Made by a program: the position numbers and the translations under genes. This document shows, one piece after another, positions 39,460 to 48,007 of a stretch of 64,000 nucleotides of DNA. The first letter of the stretch is position 1. Each line of letters starts with the position of its first letter. The notes beneath the pieces were generated by a model. The model saw only the letters and a list, made by a program, of their open reading frames with translations. It had not been told where the DNA came from and made no database searches. The DNA is from Salinicola socius (GTDB lineage Bacteria > Pseudomonadota > Gammaproteobacteria > Pseudomonadales > Halomonadaceae), in contig NZ_MSDO01000009.1 in assembly GCF_001937195.1 (NCBI RefSeq), positions 186,001-250,000 of the forward strand, in the 5' to 3' direction.

Positions 39460-40188
39460 ATGAGTGATATCGATTTCCCGCATCTGGTCGTGCTGACCGG
39501 TGCCGGCATCAGTGCCGAAAGCGGTCTCAAGACCTTTCGCGATGGCGATGGCCTGTGGGAGAACCACCACGTCGAGGATGTCGCCACGCCGCAAGCCTGG
39601 GCGCGAGATCCGCAAACCGTGCTGCGCTTCTACGACGAACGCCGCGAGCAGACCCGCCGGGCGCAGCCGAACGCCGCGCATCGGGCACTGGCCGAACTCG
39701 AGGCGGCAGGATTTCGGGTCAGCGTGGTCACCCAGAATATCGACGATCTGCACGAGCGCGCCGGTTCCCGCCATGTGCTGCACCTGCACGGCGAGATTCG
39801 GCTGGCGCGATCGTCCGTCGACGCCAATCTGCGCTACCCGGTGGATGAGACCTCGACGAACGGCACCATCGCGCTCGGCGATCTGTGTGACAAGGGCAGC
39901 CAGCTGCGCCCGGACGTGGTCTGGTTCGGCGAGGCCGTGCCGCGTTATGCAGAAGCCTGCGACATCGTCGCCGATGCCGATGCGCTGCTGGTCGTCGGCA
40001 CGTCGCTGGCGGTGATGCCCGCCGCGCTGCTGTTGGAACAGGCACCGTTCGATGCGCCGTGCTGGCTGGTCGACCCTCACGCGCGCGAGCTGGCGCCTGC
40101 CGGCGTCAGTCCCATCGCCGAGCCGGCCAGCCGCGGCGTGCCCACACTCGTCGCCCGCTGGCGAACGCAGGGTGGTTTTTCCGACTGA
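39460..40188 (+). CDS. cobB: Sir2-family NAD-dependent protein deacylase without zinc site
   Basis: Removes acyl groups from lysines using NAD. The 242-residue protein has GAGISAESGLKTFRD, the QNIDDLH motif and the catalytic histidine in HLHGEI. The FYDERR segment carries the Tyr/Arg pair seen in desuccinylating class III sirtuins. The four zinc cysteines are missing: the region after LHGEI reads RLARSSVDANLRYP and only one cysteine follows (LCDKGSQLRP). The start at 39460 is preferred over a TTG at 39427. Confidence 0.85.
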   Translation: MSDIDFPHLVVLTGAGISAESGLKTFRDGDGLWENHHVEDVATPQAWARDPQTVLRFYDERREQTRRAQPNAAHRALAELEAAGFRVSVVTQNIDDLHERAGSRHVLHLHGEIRLARSSVDANLRYPVDETSTNGTIALGDLCDKGSQLRPDVVWFGEAVPRYAEACDIVADADALLVVGTSLAVMPAALLLEQAPFDAPCWLVDPHARELAPAGVSPIAEPASRGVPTLVARWRTQGGFSD

Positions 40189-40390
40189 CGCGGTGACATT
40201 CTTGACCGGCCACCGTGTCCTGCGCCGCTTCCTGCCTTTTGCCTATTTAGTCGAGGCCCGTGGTGCGGCAAAATAGCGCGCCCGGTCGCTCTCGGATCCG
40301 CTTTGGTGTCCGGTTCGACCCCAACAGAGCCGCTCGAGCGGCCCCGGTTCGCCAGATCGGCAAGCCAGACTCTCGCTAGGACACATCATC

Positions 40391-41344
40391 ATGTTTGAAC
40401 GCATCAACCGGCTGTTCCCGGTCTGGGCCGTTTTGCTGGCCGTCATCGCAGCCTTCGAGCCGCAGTTGTTCGTCGGGCTGAAGGCGGATATCACGACCCT
40501 GCTCGTGGTGATCATGTTCGCCATGGGGCTGACGCTTAGCCGCGAGGATTTTGCCCGGGTGGTCAAGGCGCCCAAGCCGATCGCTGTCGGTGTCGTGCTG
40601 CAGTTCCTGATCATGCCGGCCGCCGCGCTGCTGGTGTCGCGCTTGCTGGGGCTGAGCCCGGAGCTGACCACCGGCATGATCCTGGTCGGCGCCACCGCCG
40701 GCGGCACGTCTTCCAACGTGATGACCTGGCTGTCCGGCGGTCACGTGGCGCTCTCGGTATCGATGACCATGGTTTCCACCGTCATCTCCGTCGTCGCCAC
40801 GCCGTTCATCACCTGGCTGCTGGTCGGCCAGAGCATCGACGTGCCGGTCGTCGGCATGCTCCTGAGCATCGCCAAGCTGGTCATTGCCCCGATTGCGCTT
40901 GGCGTGATCGTGCATCACCTGCTGGGCGCGCGGATCCGCAAGATCGAGTCGGCCCTGGCGACGCTGGCCATGGCCGCCATCGTGTTGATCATCGCCATCG
41001 TCGTCGCGCTCAACGCCGGCAATCTGGCAACGCTGGGCCCGATCGTGGCGATTGCGGTCATCGCCCATAACAGCATCGGCCTCGCCGCCGGCTACTGGCT
41101 GAGCCGCGCACTGGGCTTCGATATTCGCACCGCGCGCACTATCGCGTTCGAGGTCGGCCTGCAGAACTCCGGCCTGGCGGTCACCCTCGCCAATCAGTTC
41201 TTCACCGCCGGTGCCGCGCTGCCGGGCGCGCTGTTCTCGGTCTGGCACAATGTCTCCGGTTCGCTGCTGGCGGGTTACTGGAAGCAGCGCGGCGTTCCCG
41301 CCAAAGGCGCGACGCCGCAAGCCAGCGAGAGCATCGGCCGCTGA
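40391..41344 (+). CDS. Bile acid:sodium symporter (BASS) family transporter
   Basis: A 317-residue protein with about nine to ten membrane helices. Family signatures include MFAMGLTLSREDF, the sodium-site stretch GATAGGTSSNVMTWLSGG and EVGLQNSGLAVTLANQFF. Bacterial members carry organic anions such as pantoate or 2-keto acids with Na+. The substrate here is unknown. It is flanked by its own spacer on both sides. Confidence 0.9.
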   Translation: MFERINRLFPVWAVLLAVIAAFEPQLFVGLKADITTLLVVIMFAMGLTLSREDFARVVKAPKPIAVGVVLQFLIMPAAALLVSRLLGLSPELTTGMILVGATAGGTSSNVMTWLSGGHVALSVSMTMVSTVISVVATPFITWLLVGQSIDVPVVGMLLSIAKLVIAPIALGVIVHHLLGARIRKIESALATLAMAAIVLIIAIVVALNAGNLATLGPIVAIAVIAHNSIGLAAGYWLSRALGFDIRTARTIAFEVGLQNSGLAVTLANQFFTAGAALPGALFSVWHNVSGSLLAGYWKQRGVPAKGATPQASESIGR

Positions 41345-41439
41345 GATAACGTCAGATGTTGTCTCAATTCCGGCGTCAGCAAGGCGGGGCGTAGTGCTAG
41401 AATGCGCGCCCCGCTTTTTGTGCCCGAGATAGCCGATCC

Positions 41440-42246
41440 ATGCGTGATGATGCCGAACTGACGATCGAACCCCGGTCGTCGAGCGAGACCCAACAGCCGA
41501 GTGCCGACGCTCGGCGCGACGCGGCTGGAGAAGACGCGAACCCGCCGCGCCGTGAGTTCAAGGCGCGGGGCAGCTTCGTCGAACGCTGCGACGGCTGTCG
41601 TCTGCCGGTGCTCAACTGCCTCTGTCCGTATCGGGTAACGGCGACGAGCGACGCCCAGGTATGGCTGCTGACGCATCCCTACGAGCACAACAAGCCTACC
41701 AACACCGGGCGCCTGATCGCCGATGTGCTGCCGCTGACCCAGACCTTCACCTGGTATCGCACCGCACCGGAGGCGCGCCTGCTCGAACTGCTGGCGGACC
41801 GGCGCTACGTGCCGTTCGTGGTTTTTCCCGATGACCAGCCGGACTATCAGCATCGCGTGGTCGACGAGCGTGCGGTGATCGGCGCCAAGCAGGATGGCTT
41901 CATCCCGGTGTTCATCCTGATCGATGGCACCTGGCGTCAGGCGCGGCGGATCTTCCGCAAGAGCCCGTATCTGGATGGCCTGCCGGTGCTGCCGCTGCAT
42001 ACGGATCGATTGACGCGCTACCGGCTGCGCAAGCCGGCTTCCGCCTCGCACCTCTGCACTGCCGAAGTCGCCGCCGAACTACTGCGCAAGACGGGGGATG
42101 TCACCGCCGCCAGTGTGCTGGACGACTACTTCGACGCCTTCAACGAGAGCTACGCCGCGAGCCGCTTCTATCACAAGCTCGAAAAGCCCAACGCCGCCAT
42201 GCAGCGTCTGCTCGACCGGCGAGCCACCGGTTCCACCTACGCCTGA
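41440..42246 (+). CDS. tapT: DTW-domain tRNA-uridine aminocarboxypropyltransferase
   Basis: Makes acp3U in the variable loop of tRNA, using SAM. The 268-residue protein has the zinc-binding start CDGCRLPVLNCLC, the THPYEHNKPTNTGRL segment and the name-giving DGTW in ILIDGTWRQARRI, followed by RKPASASHLCTAE. The N-terminal 40 residues are charged and probably disordered. Gene symbol given by family resemblance. Confidence 0.87.
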   Translation: MRDDAELTIEPRSSSETQQPSADARRDAAGEDANPPRREFKARGSFVERCDGCRLPVLNCLCPYRVTATSDAQVWLLTHPYEHNKPTNTGRLIADVLPLTQTFTWYRTAPEARLLELLADRRYVPFVVFPDDQPDYQHRVVDERAVIGAKQDGFIPVFILIDGTWRQARRIFRKSPYLDGLPVLPLHTDRLTRYRLRKPASASHLCTAEVAAELLRKTGDVTAASVLDDYFDAFNESYAASRFYHKLEKPNAAMQRLLDRRATGSTYA

Positions 42247-42417
42247 ATCGGGCTGACCGTTCTTTCCGGGACTAGGACCGAGACGGCCGAGTTCTGGCCT
42301 CTGATCCTCCTGCCCGCGGTGCTGACGTGGCGGGGCGGCAGACGGCTGTCGTTATTTTTCTCGTGGCCTTTTCCGTCGCCTTTTCCCGTGGCATGCAGGA
42401 ATGCGAGGATTGATAAG

Positions 42418-42438
42418 TTGTTATGATATAACGTATTG
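42418..42438. promoter_or_regulatory. Zur-box-like operator upstream of zinT
   Basis: The 21-base site contains GTTATGATATAAC, close to the known proteobacterial Zur core GTTATANTATAAC, and lies 50 bases before the zinT start. It matches the site upstream of rpmE2 at 16 of 21 positions. Confidence 0.65.
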
Positions 42439-42488
42439 TGTCGTTGGCAGGTAAGCCCATACGTGAGTCAGAAACAGAGAATCAATCG

Positions 42489-43178
42489 ATGAAATTATTA
42501 TCAGCGCAGAGCGCGGGCGTGGTGGCGATCGGTTTGTTGGCGATGGGGAGCTGGCAGACGGCGCTCGCGGCGGACCATGATCATGATCACGACCATGAGC
42601 ACGGCGATCACGGACACAGCCATGCACACGGCCACGATCACGACCAGGATATCCACGCAGGCTACTTCGACGACGACCAGGTCGAGGATCGACAGCTCTC
42701 CGACTGGGCAGGGGAGTGGCAGTCCGTCTATCCCTATCTTCAGGACGGCACCCTCGACGAGGTATTCGCCCACAAGGCCGAGCACGGCGACAAGAGCGCA
42801 GACGAGTACAAGAGCTATTACGAAGAGGGTTATAGGACCGACGTCGATCGCATCGTGATCGACGGCGACGAGGTCACCTTCTATGAAGGGGACGAAGCGC
42901 ATACCGGCGAGTACGCCTACGACGGCTACGAGATACTGACCTACAAGGCCGGCAACCGTGGCGTGCGCTATATCTTCGAGCGGGAAGGTGGCGACGAAGA
43001 CGCCCCGCAGTACTTCCAGTTCAGCGACCACGCCATCGCGCCCACCGATGCGGATCACTACCACCTCTACATGGGCGATGACCGCGAGGCGCTGCTCGAG
43101 GAAGTCGTCAACTGGCCGACCTACTACCCTTCGGAGCTGAGCGGTGAGGAAGTCGCCGAGGAGATGATGGCGCACTGA
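42489..43178 (+). CDS. zinT: ZinT-family periplasmic zinc-binding protein
   Basis: Periplasmic zinc chaperone that helps ZnuA-dependent uptake under zinc shortage. The 229-residue protein has a signal peptide ending near ALAA, then a strongly histidine-rich segment (about residues 30-55, alternating H and D), and a ZinT/YodA lipocalin-like domain from LSDWAGEWQSVYPYLQDGTLDEVF to the C-terminal DHYHLYMGDD. The ATG at 42489 is chosen because it gives the signal peptide; a GTG at 42438 is in frame but overlaps the Zur-like site. Confidence 0.92.
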   Translation: MKLLSAQSAGVVAIGLLAMGSWQTALAADHDHDHDHEHGDHGHSHAHGHDHDQDIHAGYFDDDQVEDRQLSDWAGEWQSVYPYLQDGTLDEVFAHKAEHGDKSADEYKSYYEEGYRTDVDRIVIDGDEVTFYEGDEAHTGEYAYDGYEILTYKAGNRGVRYIFEREGGDEDAPQYFQFSDHAIAPTDADHYHLYMGDDREALLEEVVNWPTYYPSELSGEEVAEEMMAH

Positions 43179-43234
43179 TCGTCATTTCGGGCCTCGCATC
43201 CGAGGCCCGAGCAATGTTATCTTCTGCGCCGTGC

Positions 43235-43311
43235 GCCCGAATAGCTCAATTGGATAGAGTACCGGCCTTCGAAGCCGTGGGTTGCAGGTTCGAGTCCTGC
43301 TTCGGGCGCCA
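43235..43311 (+). tRNA. tRNA-Arg (anticodon TCG)
   Basis: A 77-base cloverleaf. The acceptor stem GCCCGAA pairs with TTCGGGC, followed by GCCA with CCA encoded. The D-arm is GCTC/GAGT, the anticodon loop is CTTCGAA with anticodon TCG (reads CGA, Arg), and the T-arm is GCAGG-TTCGAGT-CCTGC. The first pair of the anticodon stem is a C-T mismatch. Its 3' half serves as the insertion site of the element that follows. Confidence 0.93.
43293..43305 (+). repeat. attL core (tRNA-Arg T-arm and acceptor)
   Basis: AGTCCTGCTTCGG inside the tRNA 3' end recurs exactly at 57628-57640. This is the usual attachment position for P4-type tyrosine integrases. Confidence 0.7.
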
Positions 43312-43475
43312 GATCGACTTCCTAAGCGTTCCAAGATGTTCCAATAAAGCGCTGAAACGGCTAGGTTTTTAGAGAATTTTCTTCCTCGCTATTCCTCAGA
43401 ATTCCTACCCAATCTGGCATACAACCGGTATAGTTTCTGGCCTATTGTCTGTTCGAATAGGGTCGCTATACCCGC

Positions 43476-44672
43476 ATGCCGCTAACTGCCCGAAAGATCG
43501 AATCAACCAAACCCGCGGACAAGGTGATAACCCTTTCCGATGGATCGGGACTAGAACTCAGGATCACGCCCAACGGCAAGCGAGGCTGGCGCTTTCGTTA
43601 CGTCCGTCCTGACGGTTCTAGACGCCGCAACATGATCAGTCTCGGGGTCTACCCAACCATTACGCTCGCCAGGGCGCGAGAGCTTGCGCTGGACATCCGC
43701 CGGCAGCTCGTCGATGGCATCGACCCAGCCGAGCACCGTAAGGCCGAGAAGGAGCAAGAGCGAAACCCCCACGCCCACACTTTCCGCGTGATCGCCCAGG
43801 AATGGCATGCTGGAAAGGCTCAGCAGTGGAAGGAGTCATCTCGTCGCACCCAGGGGAGCTGGGCCGCCCTCGAGCGCCACGTGTTTCCCTTCGTCGGTGA
43901 CAAAGGGATGGACGAGATCACGCCAATGGAATGGCTGGAGCTACTGCGCCGGCTGGAGCGAGAGGGCAAGCACGAACAGAAGCGAAAGGTGCATTTCTTT
44001 TGCCGTGACGTGTACCGGCTCGCCGTGGTGACCGGCAGGGCAGCCAATAACCCGCTCAACGACCTCGCTGTGGCGCTGGTACGGGGTAAGTCGAAGCACA
44101 TGGCTCATCTCGACGCCGACGAGCTGCCTGAACTTATTCAGGCCATCGACGCCTACACGGGTAACGAACTGGTCAAGCATGGGCTCAAGCTGCTGCTGCT
44201 GACGGCGGTGCGCCCTGGCGAGCTAAGGCTGGCCAAGTGGGAAGAATTCGACTTCAACAAGGCCGTTTGGACGATTCCCGCCGACCGGATGAAGATGGGG
44301 CGTCAGCACCGTGTTCCGCTACCACGCCAGGCGATGGCCACCCTGCGCCAGATGCAACGGATCTCCGGCCATTACCCGCACCTGTTCCCCAGTCGCAATG
44401 ACGCCACCAAGATCATGTCAAACATGACCTTCAGCATGGCGCTCAAGCGAATGGGCTTCGAAGGCCGGCACGTGCCCCACGGAACACGACACACCGTTGC
44501 AACCGGGCTCAAGGAGGCTGGATTCCCCGGCGAGTGGATCGAGATGCAGCTTTCCCACAAGTTGCCAGGGATCCAGGGTGTATATACGCACGCAGAGCAT
44601 ATGGCTGCGGAGCAAAGGCCTAAAATGATGCAGGCATGGGCTGATCTTGTCTTTGATCAAGGGCTAATATAA
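43476..44672 (+). CDS. int: P4-type tyrosine integrase
   Basis: A 398-residue site-specific recombinase with the DUF4102 arm-binding start (LTARKIESTKPADKVITLSDGSGLELRI), a SAM-like core-binding domain and a catalytic domain. Catalytic residues are visible: Arg in TAVRPGELRLAKW, Lys in DRMKMGRQHRVPL, His/Arg in HGTRHTVATGL, His in QLSHK and Tyr in GVYTHAEH. It reads away from the tRNA and starts about 165 bases from it, the standard position. Intact and probably functional. Confidence 0.94.
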   Translation: MPLTARKIESTKPADKVITLSDGSGLELRITPNGKRGWRFRYVRPDGSRRRNMISLGVYPTITLARARELALDIRRQLVDGIDPAEHRKAEKEQERNPHAHTFRVIAQEWHAGKAQQWKESSRRTQGSWAALERHVFPFVGDKGMDEITPMEWLELLRRLEREGKHEQKRKVHFFCRDVYRLAVVTGRAANNPLNDLAVALVRGKSKHMAHLDADELPELIQAIDAYTGNELVKHGLKLLLLTAVRPGELRLAKWEEFDFNKAVWTIPADRMKMGRQHRVPLPRQAMATLRQMQRISGHYPHLFPSRNDATKIMSNMTFSMALKRMGFEGRHVPHGTRHTVATGLKEAGFPGEWIEMQLSHKLPGIQGVYTHAEHMAAEQRPKMMQAWADLVFDQGLI

Positions 44673-44683
44673 GTGAGTGAGTT

Positions 44684-46240
44684 ATGGCAAGGGACAATTT
44701 TTCAAAAGCTACAATTGATCGATTAGCGAAAAGAGTATCTTTTCGCTGTTCAAACCCTGACTGCAGAGTGCCAACAAGTGGACCGAATGAAAATCCTGAT
44801 AAAATCACTAATATTGGCGTCGCAGCCCATATAAATGCCGCCTCGCCAGGTGGTCCGAGATTTGACGCTAGTATGAGTCAAAGTGAGAGAAAAAACATCA
44901 AAAATGGAATATGGTTATGCGCTCACTGCGCTAAGAAAATTGATGATGATCCGGTTTTTTACACTCAATGCAAGATTGTGCGATGGAAAGAAACAGCTGA
45001 ATCGTCGGCAAGAAATGAAATTGGAAAACGTTTGCCCAAAACCAGTGATAGCACTGACCTGCTCGCCGCCGCGTTTTCTGGCATGCCTCTTAATAAAATT
45101 GGTAATGCTATTAAAAATGTCCATACTGCTCAGGAAAAGTTTCTGTCCAGCTTGGATCCCAGGTTTTCAGTCACTTCAGAATATTATGAGGATGCCACAA
45201 AATATAGGCTTGATGCAGTTGAAAAGGGGTTTGGTATAAATTTCAAGTTCAACTTCAAGGATAGGCCAGATCTAAGAGATGATCTAAGAGGTTTTTATAG
45301 GCAAGGTAGGCCGGTATCAATTCCTAGTGAGCTAGTAGAAGTCGAAGGGTCTAATTTGTTTGAGCATATATTTAGTGAGCAAGGTGAGTTAAATATAGTG
45401 CCTCAAGGTCATTCGGCAAAATTGAAGATGTGGCTGGCGGGAAACGACGTCGACGATTTTTTCCAGATTGATGACTTGGATGGTCACGTTTATATAGGCT
45501 CAGAAGAAGCCATGTTTAGAGGAGAATGTTTTGGCGGTTTGTTGAGTGTTGAGCATAGCAATATAAGCCGACAGTTGCAGGGGGCATTGAATTACACATT
45601 GAGTTTGGATATAACCAAGTGGGACCATGTCGAACTTCTTAAGCTCCCCTACTTTAATAAGCTAAAGGAGCTGGTGGAAAAAATCGTTGATGGCTGGAAT
45701 GTTTTATTTTCTCTCGAAATAAAAGGGGATGTAGTTTACAAGAGTAATCCTGTGGTTATTTCAGGTGATGAGTATTGGAGGGCTGCCTTGGATCATTTTA
45801 ATTATATTTCTTCCGCTAAAACCATATCATCCTTGTTGGGTGTCGATATCGCCCATGATTCAAATTATGTATGCGCCGGCCTCAGTGCGCTTAAAGTTAA
45901 GGAGGTCGCGGACATTATATCTGGATCCAAGGCTGTAAAGTTTTCGGATCTGACTGATTTTCCTGAGTTGTCTCTCACAGTCGATAGTCCAGATGAGGTG
46001 AAAAAAGTTTTTGGGAACCAGCAGGGACCTCAAGAAATAGTTTCCGAGATAGCTGGTAAGTCAATAGAAATCTTTGGCAGGAAAATATCTTTGCCAAAGG
46101 AGGTCTGCAGGTTTAAAGGGGTCGGTTTGAGTTTTAGTAAGCCACTCGATCTGTTAGAAATTGGAGACCGTATACAGATTGTTTTGAAACCGATGTTGCC
46201 CGACCAGGAGTTTGAGCGCTACTTTTTAGGCTATGAGTGA
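44684..46240 (+). CDS. HNH-like domain protein with large unknown C-terminal domain (putative defence effector)
   Basis: A 518-residue protein, AT-rich compared with the island backbone. The N-terminal 110 residues form a zinc-binding HNH-like domain: FRCSNPDCRVPTSGP, NIGVAAHINAASPGGPR, NGIWLCAHCAKKIDDDP and a final VRWKE. This module is common at the N-terminus of bacterial anti-phage effectors. The remaining 400 residues match nothing I recognise; they look alpha/beta with no membrane segment and probably bear the sensing function. It sits directly behind the integrase, a frequent cargo slot. Defence is an inference. Confidence 0.6.
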   Translation: MARDNFSKATIDRLAKRVSFRCSNPDCRVPTSGPNENPDKITNIGVAAHINAASPGGPRFDASMSQSERKNIKNGIWLCAHCAKKIDDDPVFYTQCKIVRWKETAESSARNEIGKRLPKTSDSTDLLAAAFSGMPLNKIGNAIKNVHTAQEKFLSSLDPRFSVTSEYYEDATKYRLDAVEKGFGINFKFNFKDRPDLRDDLRGFYRQGRPVSIPSELVEVEGSNLFEHIFSEQGELNIVPQGHSAKLKMWLAGNDVDDFFQIDDLDGHVYIGSEEAMFRGECFGGLLSVEHSNISRQLQGALNYTLSLDITKWDHVELLKLPYFNKLKELVEKIVDGWNVLFSLEIKGDVVYKSNPVVISGDEYWRAALDHFNYISSAKTISSLLGVDIAHDSNYVCAGLSALKVKEVADIISGSKAVKFSDLTDFPELSLTVDSPDEVKKVFGNQQGPQEIVSEIAGKSIEIFGRKISLPKEVCRFKGVGLSFSKPLDLLEIGDRIQIVLKPMLPDQEFERYFLGYE

Positions 46241-46500
46241 TTTTTTAATTAGCAGCGTGGGTAGGAGTAAGAAGGTTGATTTCGTGATAGTAATATATAA
46301 TGCATTGTAGCAGGGAATGAATACATTCAACTGAATGTTTGTTTCATCTTAGCGCCTAAGCTCCCAGTGACTTTATATCTACCTAGGCTCTGAGCCCGAA
46401 CGGTAGGACTAGCCTGGTCATTAGAAAAATTTAACGCTCAGCGTCTCTCAGAATCAAACGAGCTAGCACTGATCGCACAGCGACACCGTCTTACAGTACA

Positions 46501-46533
46501 GCCGCAGCCCTCATCGAGGGCTGCGGCTTTTTT
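46501..46533 (+). terminator. Rho-independent terminator
   Basis: GCCGCAGCCCTC pairs with GAGGGCTGCGGC around a 3-base loop and is followed by six T's. It isolates the integrase/HNH unit from the alpA unit. The rest of the 450-base gap shows no gene, apart from a short TGTCCT/AGGACA dyad near 46638-46663. Confidence 0.9.
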
Positions 46534-46689
46534 GTGGGCGATTCCGGGTTGAGACGGTTAGTTCGGGCGAGCTTGTGAAGGTGAGTTTTACAACGCAGAT
46601 CGCTCGAAGTCCTCATTCGCCCCCGGCAAGCTATCCCTGTCCTGAGCGACAACGCCAGGACACGCAATGGAAGCCACCGAGGAACCATC

Positions 46690-46989
46690 ATGGCCAACGT
46701 CTCATCGACAGCCGCCCCATACCGCCAGGTCGAGCGCATCGAACTCGGCAACCGCCTGTTGCGCCGCCGCGACGTGGAGCTCAAGACCGGCAAGAGCCGA
46801 TCCGCGATCTATGCCGGCGTCAGCAACGGCACCTTTCCGGCACCGGTGCCGATTGGTGAGAAGAGCGTCGCCTGGCTTGAGGAGGAGGTGGATAGCTGGA
46901 TCGCCGCCCGACTCGCCGAGCGCAACCGCACCCTGGCCGGCCGCCAGATTCACCACTTCGCCAACAACGCCCAGGAGGCCCGCGCATGA
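46690..46989 (+). CDS. alpA: AlpA-family phage transcriptional regulator
   Basis: A 99-residue MerR-like helix-turn-helix protein: LLRRRDVELKTGKSRSAIYAGVSNGTFPAPVPIGEKSVAWLEEEVDSWIAARLAER is the AlpA pattern. In P4-like elements such proteins control integrase/excision and replication genes. GAGGAACC precedes the ATG. The stop overlaps the next start (ATGA). Confidence 0.88.
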   Translation: MANVSSTAAPYRQVERIELGNRLLRRRDVELKTGKSRSAIYAGVSNGTFPAPVPIGEKSVAWLEEEVDSWIAARLAERNRTLAGRQIHHFANNAQEARA

Positions 46990-47246
46990 AACGTTTCACA
47001 CTGACCGTGGGCGCGCAGTCGCTCAACTTCACCGAAGAAGATATCCCGGCACTGGACGAGGCGCTGAACGTCGCCACCAACCGGGCCGGCCGCGAAGTGG
47101 TCCGCCATAGCGCCAGCGGCACCCGCGTGGCGGTACTGATGGAGCGCAACGGTAGCGGCGGCAAGCATTCCTCGCTGCCCCGCGATCCCAATACCGTCCT
47201 GATGCGCGATCAGTATCGCGGCCCGACGCTCGAGACCGACTGCTAG
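46986..47246 (+). CDS. Hypothetical protein of P4-like element
   Basis: An 86-residue protein, MKRFTLTVGAQSLNFTEEDIPALDEAL at the start. No known domain is visible and no membrane segment. Translational overlap with alpA (ATGA) shows that it belongs to the same unit. It could be a small DNA-binding or regulatory protein. Confidence 0.6.
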   Translation: MKRFTLTVGAQSLNFTEEDIPALDEALNVATNRAGREVVRHSASGTRVAVLMERNGSGGKHSSLPRDPNTVLMRDQYRGPTLETDC

Positions 47247-47555
47247 ACCGCCCGCACTCTCCGACCTAATCCGACTCGATTCACACAGCCGCTCGACGTT
47301 CACGCCGAGGGGAATAGGGAGGCTTTGTGCCTACGAAACGCGAAAACCCCGGTCAGCGTGGGGCTGCCGGGGCTCTCAAAGACACTCATAGCAATGACGA
47401 TCCTAGCAAAATCCGGCGCGGTGTCACGCCCCGACACACGCCGATTTGCCGGGGGCTGACGCTCGCCATTCGCCATCCTTTGGCCGGGGAGGGCTTGCGC
47501 CTTCCTAAAGGGTCCGGCTACGATGCTCGCGTTACGGCAAAATCCGTAACCGGGC

Positions 47556-47578
47556 GTGAGAACCCGAGTTCAAATAGG
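47556..47578 (+). promoter_or_regulatory. seqA-like target of the antisense RNA
   Basis: GTGAGAA, CCG and TCAAATAGG lie here in the order needed to pair with the antisense segment at 47674-47694, which would give about 19 base pairs with one mismatch and a small bulge. A terminator-like hairpin follows at once. This mirrors seqA of the P4 immunity region. Confidence 0.6.
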
Positions 47579-47585
47579 CGCAGCA

Positions 47586-47614
47586 GCGCCCCTACCTTTG
47601 CAGGCGCTTTTTTT
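47586..47614 (+). terminator. Terminator within the immunity leader
   Basis: GCGCC pairs with GGCGC across a 12-base loop and seven T's follow. It lies between seqA-like and the antisense RNA, where P4 uses premature termination for immunity. Confidence 0.65.
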
Positions 47615-47639
47615 GTGCCCGCAAAGCGTCGTTATGGCG

Positions 47640-47700
47640 GCTGTGCGTGGGCGGGCTCCGGCCCGGCCGGTTTCCTATTTGACCGGTTTCTCACCCCGCG
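47640..47700 (+). ncRNA. C4/CI-type antisense RNA (P1/P4 immunity RNA family)
   Basis: The antisense blocks CCTATTTGA (47674-47682) and TTCTCAC (47688-47694) are complementary to repeated blocks upstream (47556-47578) and downstream (47720-47757). CCTATTTGA is shown in the loop of a CCGGT/ACCGG hairpin. The downstream target covers the ribosome site of the gene at 47768. This is the architecture of phage P1 c4 and P4 CI RNA. Ends are approximate; the RNA is probably processed from a longer leader. Confidence 0.6.
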
Positions 47701-47719
47701 TACAGTCGCCACCCATCGT

Positions 47720-47759
47720 GTGAGAACGATTGGTGGTGACTCCTTGAATCAAATAGGAG
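47720..47759 (+). promoter_or_regulatory. seqC-like target covering the ribosome-binding site
   Basis: GTGAGAA (47720-47726) and TCAAATAGGAG (47749-47759) repeat the upstream blocks. The second includes AGGAG, the ribosome site of the ATG at 47768, so pairing with the antisense RNA would block translation. Confidence 0.6.
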
Positions 47760-47767
47760 CCTCACCC

Positions 47768-48007
47768 ATGGCAGAACACGCCCCCCGTGCGTCCGCACGA
47801 TCCGCTATCCCTCCGAATCAGATCGCTACCGCCGTCATCGGCGCCAAGCTGATCGCTTTTCGCGTCAATCGTCGTCCCGATCAACTCGCCCATCTGCTGG
47901 GTATGACCCGCATGGCCGCCGAGCTGGGCGCGATCACGCCGGAAGAACGACAGCAGTTCCTGGCCGATCTCGACGACCTGATGGCCGAGGAGATGCGTCA
48001 TGGATAA
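47768..48007 (+). CDS. Small protein controlled by the C4-like RNA (Kil/Icd position)
   Basis: A 79-residue protein beginning MAEHAPRASARSAIPPNQIATAVIG. The frame is open from 47327, but the upstream part is the structured RNA leader, and AGGAG 8 bases before 47768 fixes the start. It holds the position of P4 kil or icd genes, which inhibit host functions when immunity fails. No domain can be recognised. It overlaps the next gene by 8 bases. Confidence 0.55.
   Translation: MAEHAPRASARSAIPPNQIATAVIGAKLIAFRVNRRPDQLAHLLGMTRMAAELGAITPEERQQFLADLDDLMAEEMRHG

Noticed and set aside
47327-47767. Long in-frame N-terminal extension of the gene at 47768 (would be read as an Ash/Icd-like protein)
   Set aside because: The stretch carries a terminator, the antisense RNA and its targets, and AGGAG at 47755-47759 supports a start at 47768.
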